Program-made: the position numbers and the translations under genes
Notes under the pieces: model-generated
The model's input: only the letters and a program-made list of their open reading frames with translations
What the model was told of the DNA's origin: nothing
Databases searched by the model: none
From: Hymenolepis diminuta
Taxonomy: Eukaryota > Platyhelminthes > Cestoda > Cyclophyllidea > Hymenolepididae
Direction: 5' to 3'
Assembly (NCBI GenBank): GCA_900708905.1
Contig: CAADRB010000023.1
Location: 672,022 to 736,021 of the forward strand
Length of the DNA: 64,000 nt
In this document: piece after piece, positions 39,001 through 50,425 of the stretch
Position numbering within the stretch: the stretch's first letter is position 1
Layout: the number at the start of each line of letters is the position of its first letter

Positions 39001-42000
39001 AGTATGATGAGCAGCACGCAATTATCTGGTAACGCTTTGAACATATGCATCCTCTCCATTTTGAGCGACAAGGCAGCGTAATCAGACTCTCCGCAAGTGA
39101 TGTCTGAATGTGTGACAGTTACTCGAAAATTCTAAAGACATGTGACAAGAAAAAACCTGCCACACCTAGGTACCTGCTAATTATGACTAAATCACAAGGG
39201 CGTGTATATTTACAGGCCTATAAACCATTAAAAACCATTTAACCCACATGATCAACTTCAAGATCTAATCAAGCAGTACTTAGACCCTTAGTATTTGGCA
39301 TTTACCATAAAATATGAAGATATATCATGAGCGAAACCATAAGAAATCAAGCCTCCCTAAACATCAGTTGAAAGGAGTGAATAAAATTAAAGTTTTGTGG
39401 ACCCTCGAAGTCATTGATTTTCGAAAAAGAAAATGAGATGTGAACCCATGGCTGTTCGATCAGCATAAACCCGCCTACCAAATAGCAGACTGGTTTGACT
39501 GGTAGGTTGCTCTTGGATATAATTCGAAGTGCCATGACTAACCACAGAAGTAGATAAATCCGTAAACAAGCTTTGAATACCGTGTACATAATCTCACACA
39601 CGTAAATCTTGGGGTCAATTTGTGAAATTTGAATATATGGCCTACACGCGTTAACTGTACTTCATGTGAAAAAAATGTACAGCTTTCAGAATTCATTACT
39701 TGTTTTCTATTCCTTTTATTCAGATATTTTCCCAAGATTAAAACCTTCCATGAGAATACTACACCTAAGCGATGAAATGAACCCGATGAGAACCGAACAC
39801 GAAAAGTAGACAAAGTAGTGATTCTAGAGCATAGGTGAAGAACGGTTCTTCTGATCCTACTACACCCATTCTTCTTAAAATTTAAACTATCCATTTCCAC
39901 ATGATTTGAAACTGCCAACTAGACTTTACCAAGGTTATTAATAAATAATCAGTAAGCAGCTTTAAACATACAAGTTCAGACACCATCTGAGCGTGAATAG
40001 TTTCGAGTTTGTTTCCACGTTGAAGAAGATCCGATTCGGTTGCCTGGAGGGACTGAATCTCACAATTTAGATCCTCTGATAGTTCACGATATTCCTTGCT
40101 AAGTCTATCCAACACTGCAGAACGCAGAGACATCAATATCTGTTCTTCTTCTGACATCAAACCTAAATTGAGGATGAAAGTTATTAGCACAAAATCCGGA
40201 AATGATAATCATAAAGAAATGAATTCAAACCACAGCTAAATCCAAATGTTGATATTTGGTTAACTCAGAGCAAGCAAATTTAATCAATATTAGTATGAGG
40301 AGGGAACGACCAAACCTTCACTTTAGCCTGACCGATCACATATCAACCCTCATCTTCGAAAATGCATCAGAATGATCGGATATATTTTACTTTAGTGTCA
40401 GCTAACATGAGGTACAGTAGTAGTTCAGAAGTGGTCGGAAAAGTTAAGCAATATTATTTTAATTGACCTAACTAACTGTACTGGATATCCAAATATTGTA
40501 CTCATGCGCTAATTGTAACCGATTATTACTATGAAATGAATTAAATATAAAATAGCAATATGTTGGAAGTCGAGCGAACAAATGGTTACTGAACAGTAAC
40601 CCCACTTAGATTGCGGTATTGACTGCTTACAAATTGCGGGTTAAGGCGTTTGCAAAACGACGACTACAAACCAATTAATGAAACATTCAACAAACTTACT
40701 CACCTGCCATGAAGTTAACTCCCAAAAATGCTGTGTATAGAGGAGGAATAAATAAAGATCCACGGGAGATCAAGTCATTTAGATTTTCCATACAAAATTT
40801 AAATGAAACTTAAATGCAAATATTCTGATTTCGTGATTCCCCTCATTTCCAACTCCCACATACCCTAAAATGATATATTACATATTTTTTTAACTTTCAA
40901 ACTAATATAAAGCTATTTTTGCTTTGAGAGTAAAAATATTTTACACAAACTGACCTGTAGCTATCAATAAAGAGGTAGCATCACAAAATCTTACAAACTT
41001 ATGTGGTCTTACACATATGCTTTCCTTTGCTATAAAATCACAGAATCAGTACATGTTTGCAAACCAGGCATATACTAAAATAAAAACGAAAACAAGATAT
41101 CGTTCACGAAAAGAAGGCTATTAATACACGAATTTAAGCTTCTAAATTAAGCTCTAAAAATCGTTACTACTTCAAGACAAGGTCTTAGGTACAGAAATTC
41201 TACCGAAATCTGTACGGCTTAAACTCCACTTTCCTCCCACTCAAGTACGTACTATAATGGTGGCTATGCATCTCCCTGTCAAAATCGTACCTTCGGTACG
41301 GATCGAAACCGATCATTCCCTAAATTGACTTAATTGTTATGATTCAGGTTAGTCAATGATTTTGTGCATATCGACAGATTAAGATACACGTGCTAAACCT
41401 ACATTGCACAAAGCGTAGTAAAGAGTAGTCTTGACCTCTTTTCTAGGAACCCTGTCAAATACACATAAACAAGTTATTTGTCAAGTCAATGCCAACTGAT
41501 GCCTTAGAAGTTCAGGAAACATCGTCTATCTGGGTAATGTTAGAAGTATAGAAGCTTCTACTTTCTCTATTGAAAAAGAGGAAAAGAAATCGAAACAGAC
41601 CTTTAAAGAAACTGTTAGGTATGATGACATACTGCTCAGATTCAATTTATCTCCCTATTAGTCTAGAACATTACAGTTTTTTAGGTACTATATAAGTTGA
41701 AATTCAGTGCAAGTAGTCGAATATCACTGCTATAGACGCAGCCGCACACACACATTGCGATGAATATAAAAAATGGCAGATTGCGCAATGTTATTATTCA
41801 TAACACCATTTTCGTAATCAATATGTCAAACTGCAATAGATAGAATAATGCAATTGGATCACATGGTCTCATACAAATGTATTGTTACTACTACTACTAC
41901 TACATTAAATCAACACACGCATTTGTCTAGTTCATTAGAAAAACGCACAAAATAACTTCGGAATACTAAGACAACTATAATTCAAAGTGTTCCGATAATT

Positions 42001-45000
42001 TGTCGTCTATTCGCAGATGAAAAGGCAAAAATCATTTAGAATAAAATTTTTCAACTTTGACTGTTGGCTATTTCAGAATAAAAAGAAATGGAAAAATAAA
42101 AATGAGAAGAGTTTCCATAAATATCTTTCTGTGACACTGGCATCTTAGAATGTCTAATTTGTCATCTACCGTAAAGTAAACAACACTATATTCAAATGAA
42201 CCTTAAAATTTACAGTTCGATGGATATCATCAAGTTTATAAGGCGGTAAACTAATAATAAAAACGATATCTCAGCACATCCAAATCTTTAGAGGTGATGA
42301 ATTCGATGACATTTGAATATCAAAAAATCATTTGGGATTATTATTTCTTGAAATATTAAACTCCAAACTGCGTAAGTACAGGCGTCAATCTATTGGTCGC
42401 AAACAGAGATAATACGACAAGCACCACAAACTCATAAACGGTCAAAGGAACTCACCTGGCCAGTAGTTGGCCGCTACAAAATCCACGCAAGCAATCATAT
42501 TAAATCACATCAAGTAGGTTCTTCATACGAAGAAAGAGACATAAAAAAACAAACATGAAATGTAAACTGCTAGTTCTTATACTCTTAATCCTTAACTTGT
42601 CTTGATTTTACAGCCATGCACTTTTTGACAAACTATGTATAACAACATAATCAAATTTTATTTGGTCATCGAATCACCTTTTATGAAGACTGAACATGGA
42701 CTTCTTTTGAATTACTGACGAAATGTCAATAACATAAGGAAAATCACACTTCACATTTCCAGTACTTGGATATTTCAAATCCCACAAAGAACTTTTAAGG
42801 TTTCGTCTTTGATTTACAATAAATAAACACGTAGGATATGGCACGAAAATGGCTGCAAAAGCCCCCGAGTCTAAGGTAAATGTTAAGAAACGGCACAAAA
42901 ATAAACTCAAATCGACTAGATTTTAGGCAAATAAAAATGTACTTTGATGTAGGGGGATGATTCATAACAAGCCAATTTAAAACATTCTGATATCGATGTG
43001 ATATGGAATGGTACTGAATTGGTGGCAATAGTCATGCGTTAAGAGCCATCAATAAGCATTTAATTTGCTCGGCATGTTAAATTTTCCCATCTTTAGTGGA
43101 CTAATCTAAGACCAGAACGGGTTTAGGTGATTTAAAATAGAAAAGAACTACAAATTCATGAATCCTCATAGCGATAAGTTCATAAATTCGTGAAAATGCC
43201 TTATTTTAACTCAATTTCTGATGAAATTGGCCAGTCTTGGTATACTGAAAATAATAACCACAATGTTAGATGTTGACGATAAAAACAAACTAAACCAATC
43301 TTAAAAAAGTTACAGAAAATCATAATGAGCAAACATAAGAAATGCATGAACATGCCAACGGTTTCAATTGCAGCCGAATTATTAATAAATCCTAAATTTC
43401 ACAAATCTTTTCGATTCCAAAACTTAAAGTTGAATGATCAATATATAAAACAAGCCGGAAATAAATGAAAAAACAATTGGTGATTTATTGATGAACACTT
43501 TGATTTGCTGAAGAGTATCAAAGTAAAAATATTGTCATTCGAAAGGACAGGAATTGAAAACAAGCGGTTAACGTTAATGAACGCATGAAATTGACAAGAA
43601 AATACCAGTACCCAGTTTTTGCATTGGACCTGATTCTAAAATTCCCCAGACCACTTTTTCAATTCAAGAACTTAAAGCTGTACATCTGTAAGCGCGAGTA
43701 GTATATCGAACTGAATGCATAGATGCTAGTATCATCTATATGCTCTTAGCCCATAAAAGACAAATAAATCGAAGTGGCATGATCAACCACGTAAACAAAT
43801 CAATTGGTTAAAGATAAACTCACCTGTGAACCTGAAGTCAAATTACAAAGATTAAACACTAGAACGTCACGAAGTGAACTATTCCTCTCATGATAATAAG
43901 GGTAACTCAATGGTACCTAATTCAAGTAAGAAATGTGACGTAGAGACTTGCTTGCCCGTCTATCTTTGGCCTCCTTACTCTTCTATTGCTTAATAAATTC
44001 GTTTGTTATTCCCCTTATTCATACGCTACCTAATGATTACAGCTTGTAAATTTTAACTATACAATGGGCAATAAATAACAACATTGAAGAAAGTAATCTG
44101 ATTTCGTTTTACATTGAAAGGCAATGTAAGGGAGTAAAAGATATCAAGTACCATCTTAATAGAGACTTACCACCTGTGGATGATGTGGCATTGCCCAAAT
44201 AGGTAGAAGACGCGGTAGCTGAAGGCATCGGCGGCATGGCAGCAGCGCCACCACCAGCACCGAAGAAAGGCGCCTGAGAGGCACCGCTCGGAGTGGAGCA
44301 GTTTGAGCCGGGCAGACGTGGCATTCCTCCCCAGCCTGAGCCTGGTATTTCGAAGGCGCTGCCGTTTGTAGCTGATGCTGTTACTGTCGCTATAAACAGG
44401 AAAAGCAACAGAAAATAACACGCCAGAAGTTGAATTCCCTTTTAGCGATTTCCATATCCTAGAAATTCAGTTATGAATCCACTTTCTTTATAGAATATAT
44501 TGGATACGCTACAAATATTATTCAATATACGGAGCAAAAGTGCAAATATTCCTTAAATCTTAATTTGATAGCAGAAGTGATATGAAGATGTTTCAAAATG
44601 ACAGTACACATGTAATTGAATCATGAACATGAAAGGAACACCTGATTAACACAGCCATGAATTTGCTGTTGGATTCACAACAAATTGAAAGGGAAAACTA
44701 GAAAAGTTAATAAAAACATCTGCAAAATATGAAAATATGTCCTTATGAAAGTGAAGATTTTCCTCATATAATAAACCACATTGTACAAATAACAATTATT
44801 GTGATCTACGAAATGAATTGGAGAAATTAGGAAAACCATTTTCAGATTCATTAAGGGCTTGAAAATCCGGTTATGAATCTGTTTGACATGATGCTTATAC
44901 TCTCCAATTTATAAGTAACGGTGTGAACCTTATAAACTTGAATAATCAGCTAAAATATAAAATTGAGGCAAAATATGCATGCTTTGAAGCAGGAAATAAA

Positions 45001-47314
45001 CAATATGAAAATGATCATTATTGCCGTTAGGTTAGCTCAGAATCGTGTACAAATTGGCCCGATTGGAAAATCAATGTATTCCTTTGTTAAAAGCGTATGA
45101 CATAAATATGAACGTGTCCCTTTCTGTGAATATTCGACAGCGACTGCAAATAATGAAATAAACTGGATTAGGGGGATTACGACCAAACGCTTATTCATGA
45201 GAGTTCAAAAGTAAAAAAATGTACATGGAAAGTGCACAATCTACCAATGAGATTCAAATGAACTCAAATAATACCAGCTGAATACTGTCGATCGTCCTAA
45301 TCAACTATCTAAACATTAAAAAATATTCCTTGCAGAAAACCTATCAGGAAATATTTGTATAGATCTATCCTGATAGAGGATTTAAATAATAGATATACTA
45401 AGTTTACCAAGATCTATCAAGATTTGTAGAATTAATCTAGTGAGAGATTCGCATCCTGTTACCCCTACTGAACAGTTTTAGCCAGTAGGGTTAATCATGT
45501 AATTCACTGAACAGGTCCCAATGAAAATCGATCTCACGACATCTGACCACCGGTGTACGAGTAGAGCATTGCTAGAAATAATAGGTTGGTGCCTATTTTG
45601 TTATCATCATATGGGAGTTGAGACCAATATTTTAATGAATACCGTAAAACCACTAACCTTAACTTGCCAATTAGCCATCCTAGAGCTCAAAAGATTCGAC
45701 CTACTATCCAATCCTCACCGAAACGATATGCTTTTAGAAGTTCGCATTTAATTAAATGCTCTAAAAGCTGTTAGTGGTAAGTGCTAGAAAGGCGGAATTT
45801 AATAAAACTAACCTACAGCAACAAATTAGAAAATGCTCTGACATAGTATAAAAAAGTGCTTAATTCTTAATACGACGAGCTCCAGCTAATATGTCGCAGC
45901 TTAGACATTTTCAATAAAAATATAATTAAATGCAAGAAAATCAGATATTTTATATATGCATTAAAACCAAATAAAATGTGATAAAGATCAAAGATTTCTT
46001 CCACTTAAGACGAAAGGCATCATCGTTGTATCAAGATAGAATTTAAGAACCACACAAATGCTGTTCTGAATTTATTGGTTTCTGTAAATGGTTACACCGG
46101 TCGATATCACCTCAATAGCACTCGTGACTATATCTAAATCCTTTCAAAAAGAAACCGAAAGAGTATTTTTTAGAAATAAATTTCTACATATTTTGGTTAA
46201 AGCGCACATGATGAGTTTAAATGTGAACGGTATAACATGTGAAACCTAAAAATAGGTTACTGTTGATTGCACGGAACTTGCTAGGCGCAAATAATATTTC
46301 ACGGAAACCTTTACAACCAACAAAGATATCACATTTAAAGTAAAAAATGAAAAACTACTATAGACATACACAAAGCTCATCGAATGCTGCACTAGTAACA
46401 GAAAATGGCGCTAGCAACGAGATTTTCGAACGAAAACTTACCAGAAATCTGTGAATTGAAGCCATAAGGTACAGGAGGAGTTTGGGCAACTTTGGGCTTA
46501 GAGAATACCGGTGTTCGTGCACCAAACACTCCTTGAAGTATCTCTAGCAGTTTTTGAGTCGATGATCCAGGCTGAATAGACGAGTTTCGATTAAATTTGA
46601 GATAACATCAAAGAGCGTAGTTTATCCAAATATGTGGGGTGCTTACGTATTTCCATTCGGTAAGATAGGGTAGAAAGATTTTGCCACTTGTATCTACATT
46701 TTGACTCGGTTTTATCTGCATATTTGGGGTGGGGCGAACATACGCAATGGGAGGATAATAGGGATGCTGGTGAATAAAATAGACTGCTAAGGGGATATTG
46801 TACATATTTCCGTCGTATTTGACTGGTATTGTACCATCCAAGCATAGAAGTCTGCTTGTTTGACCATTATCGGCGGCTAAAAGCAAATACCTTAAAAATG
46901 GACAGATTCTTACTGTAATCTTGTATCTTTAATCGAAGACTGTGAAAGGCCTGCGAGGCCTTTTCGATGTCCGACTTGGCAGCATCTCTATACTTATACT
47001 AAAAGAAGAAATCCCAACGAATAAAGAAAGTATTCAGAAGCAAATATTAACCAATGTTCTGATAGATGTCATTAAAAATTCAGTTACATAAATGAAAGAA
47101 AATATTAAATCGCTATAATTTTCTTATTCAGACATGAATATTTTCGCAAAAAGCCAATAAATTACAATAAAGTCTGCTGACTCATATACTTATAAAAACT
47201 AGTACCCTAAAAGCATAAATGAAGAGGCTCCTGAGAAATAAATGTAAGATTTCTAGTAAATTTTATAAATCTTACACTTGCAAGCCCGTTTGCTAAATTA
47301 GTCGATTGATTCAT
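36005..47314 (-). CDS. tsg101: TSG101/Vps23, ESCRT-I subunit (UEV domain protein)
   Basis: Minus-strand exons in order: 47314-47276, 46998-46914, 46876-46647, 46571-46442, 44389-44171, then candidate microexons 42473-42456 and 40730-40704, then 40162-39972, 37542-37403, 36194-36005. Phases are continuous, giving 422 aa (407 without the microexons; human is about 390). Residues 1-140 form the ubiquitin E2-variant (UEV) domain: YKYRD, LDGTIPVKY, YNIPLAVYF, YPPIAYVRPT, GKIFLPYLTEW, then VFGARTPVFS. As in other UEVs, FLPYLTEW has no catalytic cysteine. A Pro/Gly/Ala-rich linker (about 163-235) is followed by a coiled coil (about 252-345) and a steadiness box (about 355-422: TPVYKQLVEAFADEQAISD, DPDEFLKAVR). 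TSG101 binds ubiquitinated cargo and PTAP-type motifs on endosomes for multivesicular body sorting, and acts in cytokinesis. Confidence 0.93.
37543..39971 (-). other. TSG101 intron within the coiled-coil region
   Basis: A phase-0 GT-AG intron of 2,429 nt. It contains a C10 run at 37671-37680 and a SINE-like fragment at 38125-38260. A 126-codon frame at 39538-39918 has no recognisable motif. Confidence 0.8.
38125..38260 (+). repeat. tRNA-derived SINE-like fragment
   Basis: Contains GTCGAAGGTCATGATTTCGA and then TACCCATTGGTGCATACC. This parallels the GAAGGTTTACGGGTTAGATT CCCATCGGTGAACAC block at 14470-14585 on the other strand. The B-box-like core and the CCCAT[CT]GGTG block are shared. Confidence 0.4.
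40704..40730 (-). other. candidate 27-nt coding microexon of TSG101
   Basis: The minus strand has a pyrimidine-rich stretch, TATACACAG acceptor, 27 nt, then a strong GTGAGTAAG donor. The length is a multiple of three and both flanking junctions are phase 1. Read in frame it adds a hydrophobic stretch (AFLGVNFMAG across the junctions) just before the coiled coil. Confidence 0.55.
42456..42473 (-). other. candidate 18-nt coding microexon of TSG101
   Basis: The minus strand reads ATTTTGTAG acceptor, then CGGCCAACTACTGGCCAG, then donor GTGAGTTCC. At phase 1 it encodes ANYWP without changing frame. It contains the palindrome TGGCCA. Both splice signals are near consensus. Confidence 0.5.
43824..43831 (-). 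other. possible 8-nt microexon, frame-shifting
   Basis: The minus strand reads GACTTCAG acceptor, GTTCACAG, then GTGAGTTTA donor. Its length is not a multiple of three. Inclusion between phase-1 exons would end the frame at a TGA at the start of the coiled-coil exon. It may be a decoy or a regulated poison exon. Confidence 0.25.
44390..46441 (-). other. TSG101 intron between UEV and linker exons
   Basis: A phase-1 GT-AG intron of 2,052 nt, AT-rich, with no supported gene. The plus-strand frame at 45521-45751 has no family motifs. Confidence 0.75.
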
Positions 47315-50219
47315 TACTAAAGATATTCTTCTCGAATCGAGCGCAGCAGCTAAGAAGCCGACTCAAACAATAAGCGGCACTTGGTTGATTTTTACTTTAA
47401 TTTGAGTAGTATTTTTTAAATCAATTAATTTTTCATAATTTATACACTATTTTATTAATTATTTTGTACGAAAAATGGTTTTACTTAGTTTATTTCAAAT
47501 TCGGCAAATAACCATCTTAAACACCTTGTGATGGTGAATTTAACCAATTGCATAACCTAGTTGGACAAAATTTTTCTAAACCTGTGAATAGAAACTAAAT
47601 TTGGGATATTAGTTTTTATGTTAATTTAACTTTCGTTCTCTATTTATTCCTCTAAAATCTAAAAGATATCAATATAGTGCATTTGCAAAATCTTTCGAAC
47701 ATAGAATATGTGACATGCTGTAGTAAGGCAATTAAGATATCGAATAACGCTAATCTAGGTTCTGTTTATGGTAAATTTTACAATATTCGCATTTTATTTA
47801 TTTAACTTATTGTTTAATTTCACGATAGTTCTTCTTAATATGGATTTTAAATCACTAATGATATTTTATAGTTTCCGAAGATGAATTTTATGCATAGATA
47901 TATTAAAATTCCGTGCACTTTAAATCTCCCCTGGTTTTTTGGCTACAAAATCATTTTATCTTCTTCAATCCTGTTTCTTCTTGTTAAAATTGCTATATCT
48001 TGCCAGCATATTCAATCCATTCTAATCACAATTTCAGGCTCAAATGTCATAATTAGCCTGGGTGAATTCTTACCCATGATTGACGTCGGACCCTGTGGAT
48101 TCTGAATATAGGCTGCTTGCCTCCGATAAGTTTAATTCAAGACATCAAAATATATCCGAAACATATTTCATCTATCTCGTCAACGTCCCCATTGAAGACT
48201 TCGAAGGCCCTTATAACGTATTCTATGATCAATTTAAAAATAATTTGTATTTGGTATTCTGCATCCTTATCCTAAGGTTTCATCACTTGCGATTATTTTT
48301 ATTCCTTAATTTTATTACTTGAAAATGCGATTTTTTCCGGCAATTTATTGCCGATGTTTGTGAAGCATGTAGACAGGTTTTCTGTCTGCTTAAAATAATG
48401 TAAAAAGAATTGGAATGAATCATTACACTGGACACTTATGTAAACCACTGTAATCAGACCTGTTGCTATATTTAGGTTAGTTTAAATAAATAAGTTTATA
48501 AATTGGCAAGACGTAATTGTCATAATAATGAATTGGGAGTCATGATTTTAATTTGCTAAAAATGATAAATTATTGAATATATTTAAACTCTAATTCGAAC
48601 TGAATATTACATTCGAGTAATATATGACGAATGAGACATTATCTATTTAGTCTAAAACTATAGCACCAATAAAGCACTGGCTAATTCTAAACACATAAGA
48701 TAACAAAGAGGTAAAACAGTTTAATTTAAAATAGCACTTCCAACAGAGGGTTTCAGAGTTGCCGTTGTTATAACATCTACTTAAATGCGTTGTAATGTGC
48801 CTGATTTATATCAAATATTTATTAAATGCAATACCCAGCAGATCCCAGTCAATACCTGACAGTAAGAAACGAATAGATTTCGGCAACAGCATTCATAGCG
48901 AGTCCAGCTGTATGTGTTTGAAATAGATACTATGCAGGTGTCAATCACCGCGCGAAGATGTCAACTACCAGAGCTGTCTGACATCTTATGAAGAAACGCT
49001 TGTACATAAACTCTGATTTGTTAATCACTAATATTGGTAGCTTCCCACGGCCTCCTACGTACTGATCTAGCGGCATGAGTGACAGAGATGTTTTTTCCTC
49101 AATTCGTTCCATTTTTCGATAATTTAACCTATTTCTTTTATTCTTATTTCTTTAATGTCGCTCCCGGTTTGCATCATGGCAGTGGGAGAGTCAAATCAGT
49201 CTAAACTTAAAAACTGGACCAGCAATCAAAATAATTGTTTGACCAGAAGCTTAAACAGTCTTCAATGAAATCATGTGGATCTGACTCTAAAATTATGAGC
49301 TTTAATAGCAACAGCAAATGTTATGATCCATAGATTTTTTAAATATTTGCTTATTTTAAGCTGCAAAGTACTGCATAAGAGATTTTTTATCAACCAATTA
49401 TCCCATATCATCAGCGTATTGCAAATAGATTAGTAGAATATACTTTCTACGTTGTTTAATGTATTTCGACTTACAAAAGTTGTTCACAGAACCTAATCGC
49501 TCTTGAAAGGAAAATTGTGCAAAATTTGGTTCCCATTTGAACAATGATATACCACTGGTAAAATAGTACATCTAAAAACACGCTTGGGCGATCAAAGTTT
49601 TTTAGTAAAATGCTAAATAACTTTATGTGAGATTAAAGACTTTTCAAATTATCCATTTTCACCAGCCCCTTAAGATGTGATTTATAATTATAAATTTTCT
49701 GCTTTTAAGTACTATCAGTCATCTCACACCTAGGCATCCCACCTATATGTTGTCGAGTAGAAATATTTTTGCCTTAAAACAATCAGAACTTGCGAGATTT
49801 CGTTAGCATTCTAATTCAAACCCACTGCATTTGTGCGTGTAATTTGTGAGGTAATTTTAAACTGCGCATATATACACGTGCCGATTCCTTCAGAAAAATT
49901 GGAAAGTACATGAGAAATTAGAGATAATTGGTGCTAAAAGAGGTCTCTATATTTTATAGAGAAAAACTCGCAAGAAGCTCTCTCAAATTTTTTAAATTTA
50001 TTATAGCATTTTTTTCATAAAGGAGAAGCAATATTGTTGATGTCTCCAAGGTTAAAATTATTATTGAATATTCTAGTTGTGATTCTAGCATTCAGTGGTT
50101 GATATCCGATAATATACGGATAGCTGTCCGTATTAGTGGACATTCTGAATACTAAGCTTGGACAATAAATGACAGAAAATATTAAATAAAAAATAATACC
50201 CAAGCCTATTAATGACAGT
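47315..50219. other. non-coding stretch upstream of TSG101
   Basis: Very AT-rich. Open frames are short and unrecognised (47881-48105, 48080-48322). It includes the presumed 5' region of TSG101. No clear promoter motif was found. Confidence 0.5.
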
Positions 50220-50252
50220 GCTAGCCATACCTTACTTGGGCAGAGGTAAGGT

Positions 50253-50410
50253 ATTCTTAAATTTTCGCATTACAGTATCTCTCTTGTTGGCCAACTGTTG
50301 GTCTCTCACATCATTGGGCGTATACTGATTTTCATCGACCTCGTAGCCTTTGACCTTACAAAAGTTAAACAATGACCTTTTAATTCTCGTTTGGATGTCT
50401 CTCAATGGGT
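50253..50410 (-). CDS. candidate 3'-terminal exon of an unidentified gene
   Basis: The minus strand has an acceptor-like TTTAATTTACCAG, then an open frame of about 57 codons ending in TAA at 50253-50255. The peptide is charged and looks like a real protein: RDIQTRIKRSLFNFCKVKG near the start, VRDQQLANKRDTVMRKFKN near the end, closing in LPLPK. Composition is less AT-rich than the flanks and the frame has no in-frame ATG near its start. I do not recognise the family and did not find upstream exons. It could be a gene fragment or a pseudogene. Confidence 0.4.
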
Positions 50411-50425
50411 GGCTACTGGTAAATT

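Larger units (their letters stand above)
40163..44170 (-). other. TSG101 linker intron block holding microexon candidates
   Basis: About 4 kb between the Pro/Ala-rich linker exon and the coiled-coil exon, both at phase 1. It contains three CAG|GTGAGT donors, each preceded within 8-27 nt by an AG acceptor (43824-43831, 42456-42473, 40704-40730). The rest is AT-rich, with an ACT triplet repeat at 41886-41903. Confidence 0.6.

Noticed and set aside
39538..39918. 126-codon minus-strand open frame
   Set aside because: It lies inside a TSG101 intron, has no recognisable motif, and the flanking exons join in phase without it.
40958..40963. Possible 6-nt microexon (CTACAG between TTGATAG and GTCAGT, minus strand) in TSG101
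   Set aside because: The signals are weak and the length so small that chance occurrence in 4 kb is likely.
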